From assembly GCA_900552305.1 (NCBI GenBank), contig URZD01000039.1:1-13572 (forward strand): a stretch of 13,572 nt of DNA. Direction: 5' to 3'. Both the position numbers and the translations under genes were made by a program. Under the pieces are notes generated by a model. The model was not told the DNA's origin. It saw only the letters and a program-made list of their open reading frames with translations, and searched no databases. Shown here piece by piece: positions 10,301-13,572 of this stretch (the stretch's first letter is position 1; the number at the start of each line of letters is the position of its first letter). This DNA comes from an uncultured Eubacteriales bacterium (lineage in GTDB: Bacteria > Bacillota > Clostridia > Monoglobales > Monoglobaceae).

Positions 10301-10481
10301 GGCGGTTTATAATAACGGTATTCTTGTAAGGTGCTTTATATCGGACGCAAAGGAAATAGGAACAGGCGCGGAGAATACGCTGTCGCTTGAATTTGCGGTT
10401 CCCGAGGGAATTGAGGAGCCGGTTGTAAAGACCTTTATATGGTCGGCTGATAATGCGCAAAAGCCGTATGTGATTTATTAA
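7377..10481 (+). CDS. Secreted protein with four CBM-like modules, two FN3-like modules and a C-terminal beta module
   Basis: 1034 residues from ATG 7377; the in-frame GTG at 7368 overlaps the ribosome binding site, and ATG 7380 is also possible. Signal peptide residues 1-29 ('LAAAVLLTTVIVPTAVFA'). Modules: CBM-like 1 (about 32-205, 'ETYSASIPLSEL'), FN3-like (about 207-298), CBM-like 2 and 3 (about 302-485 and 495-681), which are a clear tandem duplication, FN3-like (about 683-765, 'PQLTWNAKANAANYAIYRNGE'), CBM-like 4 (about 766-929, 'QNWTQVLVKLSDI', 'YVRNVKIV'), and a C-terminal module (about 930-1034, 'KQLVAVYNNGILVRCF...KTFIW') of a type common at the ends of clostridial extracellular proteins. 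No catalytic motif was recognised. It most resembles the preceding gene in architecture and likely does a related polysaccharide- or surface-binding job. Acidic stretches such as 'YVDDNGTESFD' recur but do not form a dockerin. Expression is probably linked to the upstream genes; the hairpin at 10502 follows its stop. Confidence 0.85.
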   Translation: MMKSKKTRFLSLMLAAAVLLTTVIVPTAVFANNGDGMFCLYNWDVNKTVSAVGDNVIFDLGRNFYQLNGNRSMRDVLELGELRFDYRLINNNAGLDLSNAFFWGFKMKLSFGGTSEFDPFADWAGGTEKELFANTADYKFGETYSASIPLSELKGTTSVSMTERNVWDYFNRIIFSTWYTDGTASVKGDAKQWGINVSNIGIYMPESPKFISDTVTGNTVVLKWWNGKDYGKQPSGGDTVGSYIIYEGDSAVSGEMSGLTMQCVIENAARGTHTYRLMRKENGSLTECDTLNVDVTAGEKAGTTLYKSFSISNLYPSEDEITSVSTPNSAENKPSDLPAYAVKITGKNIKSNYMQIMSGSACPVESIRNNGELHFYAYVDDNGTESFDASSDGLKIALNSEGGGGNAGGNAYCGTAQIDISVTPGRWVHNVISLSEFAKNLIEGSEYALEDYDKVKGIRIMPKNKIAEGSGKDYDYYLAGFEFRTVDGGEPAVTETAINMFGNFGTVNNGVYALTNNIPGTPEYISDNSVKVTPKNVPNYTQIFNGNQNDSSTWKLSDFTKDGVLRLYMYVDDKGTGEFDSSRHKVKIMLSGEAAEGSAPVSNDNPTGTYGGSEQIDIYPDNANTWTPVEISLSEFTANINDTTRAWRLADYNKVRSIRVVPSYEIKQTDFDVYLTGFEVLAPAFHVTAELMYGYPQLTWNAKANAANYAIYRNGEQIEEHFAGLSYTDMSCSADGYKTVQYTVVPFSAGGSKLDRASTYLTLQPEVWADDTVIFGDRISGVQLDASSDYWGALQSGAWRERRILGSGTAALWGLNTKSAQVLEGTLKSGSYNLSAKRDSYLSMQIYYDMNDLAAEPEIYAGLMTADGNLYAGNRLNIAKQNWTQVLVKLSDIAGGSALGNVEGIAVKCISDVGADRGTVYVRNVKIVTPHTFSNVVYTDGKGDQVDLLEAGNTYTSSVDYNNPETDTKTVKQLVAVYNNGILVRCFISDAKEIGTGAENTLSLEFAVPEGIEEPVVKTFIWSADNAQKPYVIY
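8280..8831 (+). repeat. Tandem-duplicated CBM-like module, copy 1
   Basis: This segment and the one at 8859-9419 encode homologous modules. Shared landmarks in order: 'AVKITGKNIKSNYMQIMSG' against 'SVKVTPKNVPNYTQIFNG'; 'YAYVDDNGTESFD' against 'YMYVDDKGTGEFD'; 'AQIDI' against 'EQIDI'; 'ISLSEF' in both; 'LEDYDKVKGIRIMP' against 'LADYNKVRSIRVVP'; and 'YYLAGFEF' against 'VYLTGFEV'. The divergence shows this is an old protein-level duplication, not a recent DNA repeat. Confidence 0.85.
8859..9419 (+). repeat. Tandem-duplicated CBM-like module, copy 2
   Basis: Second copy of the module at 8280-8831, separated by a short Gly/Pro-containing linker. It is similar in length to copy 1 and keeps the same order of conserved blocks. 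Binding surfaces may differ, since the stretch after 'KIMLSGEA' is longer here than in copy 1. Confidence 0.85.
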
Positions 10482-10501
10482 GCGGGCAATACGCCCGGAA
10501 A

Positions 10502-10548
10502 CGGGCAGGCAGAGGGGCGGATCAAAAATCCGCCCCTCTGCTTGCCCG
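10502..10548. terminator. Strong GC-rich hairpin (possible terminator or intergenic repeat)
   Basis: Arms at 10502-10522 and 10528-10548 pair over 21 bp with a single G-U wobble (10508 with 10542) around a 5-base loop (CAAAA). It lies 21 bases after the stop at 10481 and 29 bases before the next ATG. On the plus strand the hairpin is followed by A6, not a U tract, so it is not a textbook intrinsic terminator; on the minus strand only three Ts follow. It could attenuate or stabilise mRNA between the genes, or be a copy of a dispersed palindromic repeat. It occupies most of the only gap longer than 35 bases in the window. Confidence 0.55.
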
Positions 10549-10576
10549 AAAAAAGAATGTCGGAATGGAGATTATT

Positions 10577-13572
10577 ATGAAAAAAATTACTGCGTTAAGC
10601 ATAACAGGATTTAACCCGAAAAAACTTTTGACGGCATTTCTGGTCGGCATTGCCGCCGTGATTTGCTCATATTCGGCGGCAGCGGCGGACAGCACGTCAG
10701 GATATATTTTTGACGCCTCTGACAGGCAAAGCATAGCCGGAACATGGGCACCGAATTCTTCCGGCATTTCCGATACTATTGTCGCGGGTGACGGAAGCAT
10801 TGTCCCAAGCGGGGAATATGCGGTAAAAATTCCGTTCGGACGTATTGGCGGTCAGGGATTTGAAATTCACAAAAGAGGACAGCTTGACCTTGACGCGGTT
10901 ATGCGAACCGGCAGTATTTGCTTTGAGCTTTATGCGGAGAACAACATTCCGGCGGACGGATTGCAGGTCTATCTGAAAAAAGGGATAAACGGAGTGTACA
11001 AAGAAAGCGAGGCTGCGGCTGTCGGCGAGGAAATAGCGGCGGGACGGTGGAATAATATAAGTATTCCGTTTTCAAGCCTTGCGTCATATAACTCATTTGA
11101 CTACGGTGCGGTGAATATTGCGGTATTCCGAATGAGCGCCGCAGTGCAGGGCGATTTTAACGTATATATAAAAAATATCTGTATAAAAGCAACGGACGAG
11201 CTGACCGCGTCGGTAAGGTATACCGAAAATAACGGAAACGCGGTTATAAAATGGAGAAACGGTACGGGAAAGACGGTAAAGTCATACACGGTATACAAGG
11301 ACGGAAAGGCGCTTAAAGCAGGAATATCGGCAGCGGTATTGCAGTATACGGACGCATCCGCAGGGTTTGACAGCGCGGTGTATAAGGTGCGCGCGGCGTT
11401 CGCCGACAACACGCAAAAGACGGTTACGGCGGCGAATGCGGTATATCATACGACTTCGGCGCGAACAGTCTTTGGACATACCGGGTTTAACGAAAAATCG
11501 GTTAAGGATATTGCGGAGGATGCTGTTATTCTGCGCAGCGGATGTGCGGAGGGGTACATGAACAATGTGCGCTATGCCATTGATGAAACGGAAAAAAAGG
11601 CGGCTCCTTTTATTGAGAACGGGAGCTTTTATGCGCCGATAGCCTTTGTTTTGGAAGGACTCGGCTATAGAATTGAGGAAAACGGCGATACCGTACTGGC
11701 GGTAAAGGACGGCAGCGAGCTGCGCTTTGACGCGGACGGCGCGGAGTACGGCATTATATTCAGAAATCACAGACTTTTTATGCCGGCGGAGGAGCTTGCC
11801 GCGACTGTCAGCACAGGCTGTACGGTTTCGGGAGAGGTCGCGGTGCTTGGCGACAAAATCACATCGGACACGGCGGTTTCGGAAAAGGTTAAGAAAAAAA
11901 TACTCGCGGCAACAGAATATAACAAATATAATGCTTTTCTCGGCGCGGACGGATTTGTAACGGGACTTGTGATACACCCAAAAAATCCCGATGTTATGTA
12001 CACAAGAACGGATGTCGGCGGCGTGTATCGGTATGACACGGAAAGAGAGATATGGATTCCGCTGCTTGATACCGTGAACATTAACGAAACCGCGTGGCAG
12101 TCGGTTGCGGGGATTGCGCTTGACCCAAACGATGATAATGTGATTTGGGCGGCGTGCGGCGACATATGGTATTCTGCCGAAAACGGTCTGCTGAAATCGA
12201 CCGACCGCGGCAGGACATGGGAAATTGTAAAAACCTTTCCCGGAAGGTTTGACATGACAAAAAATGACCTGATAAGGCTTGTCGGAGAGCCGATTGCGGT
12301 TGACCCGACCGACGGAAACACCGTATACTGCGGCAGCTTTGATATGGGATTTTTTGTCACGCATGACGGCGGCGCCACATGGACTGCGGCAAGCGGTCTG
12401 GAGCAGTCGCCCGACGACTGCTCCGGCGGGGTTTCAGCGGTTGCGGTGGATTCCTCCGACGGTGCGGTATATGTCGGAGTATTCGGCAGAGGAATATATA
12501 AAAGCACGGACGGCGGCGCAACCTTCGGATATACGGAAGGGTCGCCGAAAATGCCGGCGCGCTTGGCGGTTGCGGGCGGCAGGCTATATGCGTCATCCTA
12601 CAGTATGAGCGGAGATTCGGACGAAAAATATCCCGGAGGTATATTCGTATATGAAAACGGAAAATGGCGCGATATTTCGCCTGCGGATATTGATGGCGAC
12701 GCGGCGGCTGCGGGCGACGCGTACTGCGGATTACTGGTTGACAGTGATAATACGGATACGGTTATCTGCTGCGGCGCGCCGTATCGGAGCAATGCGGGCA
12801 GAATTTACCGCAGCACAGACGGCGGCAAATCGTGGAGTTATGCAGGAAAGCTGACCAACGCTTCATGTCTTGTGCAGGACGGCAAAAATAAAAAGGGTTA
12901 CTATGCGCCGTGGGGGTTTGGAATAAGCTATATCGAGGATATATATGCCGATACAGTCCGCGAGATACGGGCGGACACGGGAATTGAGGAGCTTTGTGTA
13001 ACAAAAATTCTGTCGATTCCGTCAGCGGACGCTCCAAAGCTCATTACGCTTAATCATGACATGGGAATGAAACGCAGCGACAGACTTGACACCAGGGCGA
13101 ACATACCCACGCCGTACTTCGGCAAGGGGATTGCGGCGGATTACTGCAATTCGGATATGTCGGTGGTTGTCAGGGCGGGATTTGTACAGAACAGCGTCGA
13201 CGGAGATTCGATAATTGCGGTTTCGCGCGATTACGGGCGTAATTACAGACAGCTCGGCTCGTGGAACAAGAGTATTCCGATAATGGATATTGCGGTTTCG
13301 GCGGGAAAGGGATCGTCGGGAAATCCGACAATCCTTGTTGCCGCGGCGGGCAGCGAGAGCCTGCGCGGAATATACCGTTCGGAGGATATGGGGGCGAGCT
13401 GGACAAGGGTAAGCGGCATTACGGTTGACGTAAAAAGCAACTGGGAGTACACAAACCGACGTTTGGTTTCCGATACGGTTGACGGCAGTACGTTTTATTT
13501 TGTAAATTCACATACGTTTTATATATCCCGCGACGGAGGTGCAACGTGGCAGGAAAAATACAAATTTCCGTC
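10577..13572 (+). CDS. Secreted GH74-like beta-propeller protein with N-terminal CBM-like, FN3-like and stalk domains (3' truncated)
   Basis: ATG at 10577 follows TGGAG at 10566-10570; the frame stays open to the window end (998 codons), so the C-terminus is missing. The signal peptide covers about residues 1-37, with an unusually long N-region and a hydrophobic core at about 18-36. Modules: CBM-like (about 40-205, 'GRWNNISIPFSSL', 'VYIKNICI'), FN3-like (about 208-290), copper-amine-oxidase-like stalk (about 312-432, 'FYAPIAFVLEGLGY'), then the propeller from about 452 onward. Seven Asp-box-like repeats are visible, e.g. 'STDRGRTW', 'STDGGKSW' and 'SRDGGATW'. 'YTRTDVGGVYRYD' (Asp479) matches the first GH74 catalytic Asp motif, 'GIEEL' is at 802-806, and Asp966 in 'RLVSDTVDGS' lies where Asp716 lies in the paralogue (487 against 488 residues from the first Asp). 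Likely an extracellular xyloglucanase-type hydrolase; activity and exact substrate are inferred. Confidence 0.88.
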   Translation, partial: MKKITALSITGFNPKKLLTAFLVGIAAVICSYSAAAADSTSGYIFDASDRQSIAGTWAPNSSGISDTIVAGDGSIVPSGEYAVKIPFGRIGGQGFEIHKRGQLDLDAVMRTGSICFELYAENNIPADGLQVYLKKGINGVYKESEAAAVGEEIAAGRWNNISIPFSSLASYNSFDYGAVNIAVFRMSAAVQGDFNVYIKNICIKATDELTASVRYTENNGNAVIKWRNGTGKTVKSYTVYKDGKALKAGISAAVLQYTDASAGFDSAVYKVRAAFADNTQKTVTAANAVYHTTSARTVFGHTGFNEKSVKDIAEDAVILRSGCAEGYMNNVRYAIDETEKKAAPFIENGSFYAPIAFVLEGLGYRIEENGDTVLAVKDGSELRFDADGAEYGIIFRNHRLFMPAEELAATVSTGCTVSGEVAVLGDKITSDTAVSEKVKKKILAATEYNKYNAFLGADGFVTGLVIHPKNPDVMYTRTDVGGVYRYDTEREIWIPLLDTVNINETAWQSVAGIALDPNDDNVIWAACGDIWYSAENGLLKSTDRGRTWEIVKTFPGRFDMTKNDLIRLVGEPIAVDPTDGNTVYCGSFDMGFFVTHDGGATWTAASGLEQSPDDCSGGVSAVAVDSSDGAVYVGVFGRGIYKSTDGGATFGYTEGSPKMPARLAVAGGRLYASSYSMSGDSDEKYPGGIFVYENGKWRDISPADIDGDAAAAGDAYCGLLVDSDNTDTVICCGAPYRSNAGRIYRSTDGGKSWSYAGKLTNASCLVQDGKNKKGYYAPWGFGISYIEDIYADTVREIRADTGIEELCVTKILSIPSADAPKLITLNHDMGMKRSDRLDTRANIPTPYFGKGIAADYCNSDMSVVVRAGFVQNSVDGDSIIAVSRDYGRNYRQLGSWNKSIPIMDIAVSAGKGSSGNPTILVAAAGSESLRGIYRSEDMGASWTRVSGITVDVKSNWEYTNRRLVSDTVDGSTFYFVNSHTFYISRDGGATWQEKYKFP

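Noticed and set aside
11282..12364. A 360-residue open frame on the minus strand
   Set aside because: It is antisense to the stalk and propeller of the 10577 gene, which has strong domain support; the antisense product looks compositionally random.
11767..12507. A 246-residue minus-strand open frame rich in Ser and Pro
   Set aside because: It overlaps both the real 10577 gene and another antisense frame, with no ribosome binding site or domain evidence.

Overview
The window is entirely plus-strand coding DNA: five tandem genes for large, modular, secreted proteins, with gaps of only 18-95 bases. Strong AGGAGG-type ribosome binding sites, short Gram-positive-style signal peptides and copper-amine-oxidase-like stalk domains point to an anaerobic, polysaccharide-degrading Bacillota (Clostridia-like) bacterium, perhaps from a gut or plant-fibre habitat. 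No tRNA, rRNA, CRISPR array, insertion sequence or phage gene was seen, and the organism assignment is inferred from style only.

Layout: (1) <1..1544 is the C-terminal part of an extracellular beta-rich protein with no recognised catalytic domain. (2) 1563..5345 is a complete 1260-residue protein: signal peptide, stalk domain, a large Asp-box beta-propeller resembling glycoside hydrolase family 74 (GH74, xyloglucanase type), two Ig-like modules and a C-terminal CBM9-like module. (3) 5367..7343 and (4) 7377..10481 are secreted, apparently non-catalytic proteins made of beta-sandwich carbohydrate-binding-like modules and fibronectin-III-like modules. (5) A 21-bp hairpin at 10502..10548 interrupts the otherwise tight cluster. 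(6) 10577..>13572 is a second GH74-like protein, cut by the window end. It carries at its N-terminus the same binding-like and FN3-like modules as genes 3 and 4, followed by the stalk domain and the propeller.

The most interesting content is a coherent modular system. Two paralogous stalk-plus-GH74-like proteins, each keeping both candidate catalytic aspartates, flank two binding-only proteins. Seven copies of one module type, with a recurring W-x(4)-hydrophobic-x-[LIF]-S signature, are spread over three of the genes. The simplest reading is a surface or secreted apparatus for binding and cutting a branched beta-glucan such as xyloglucan. Substrate and catalysis are inferred from family resemblance. 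No transporter, regulator, cohesin/dockerin or sortase signal is visible in the window.
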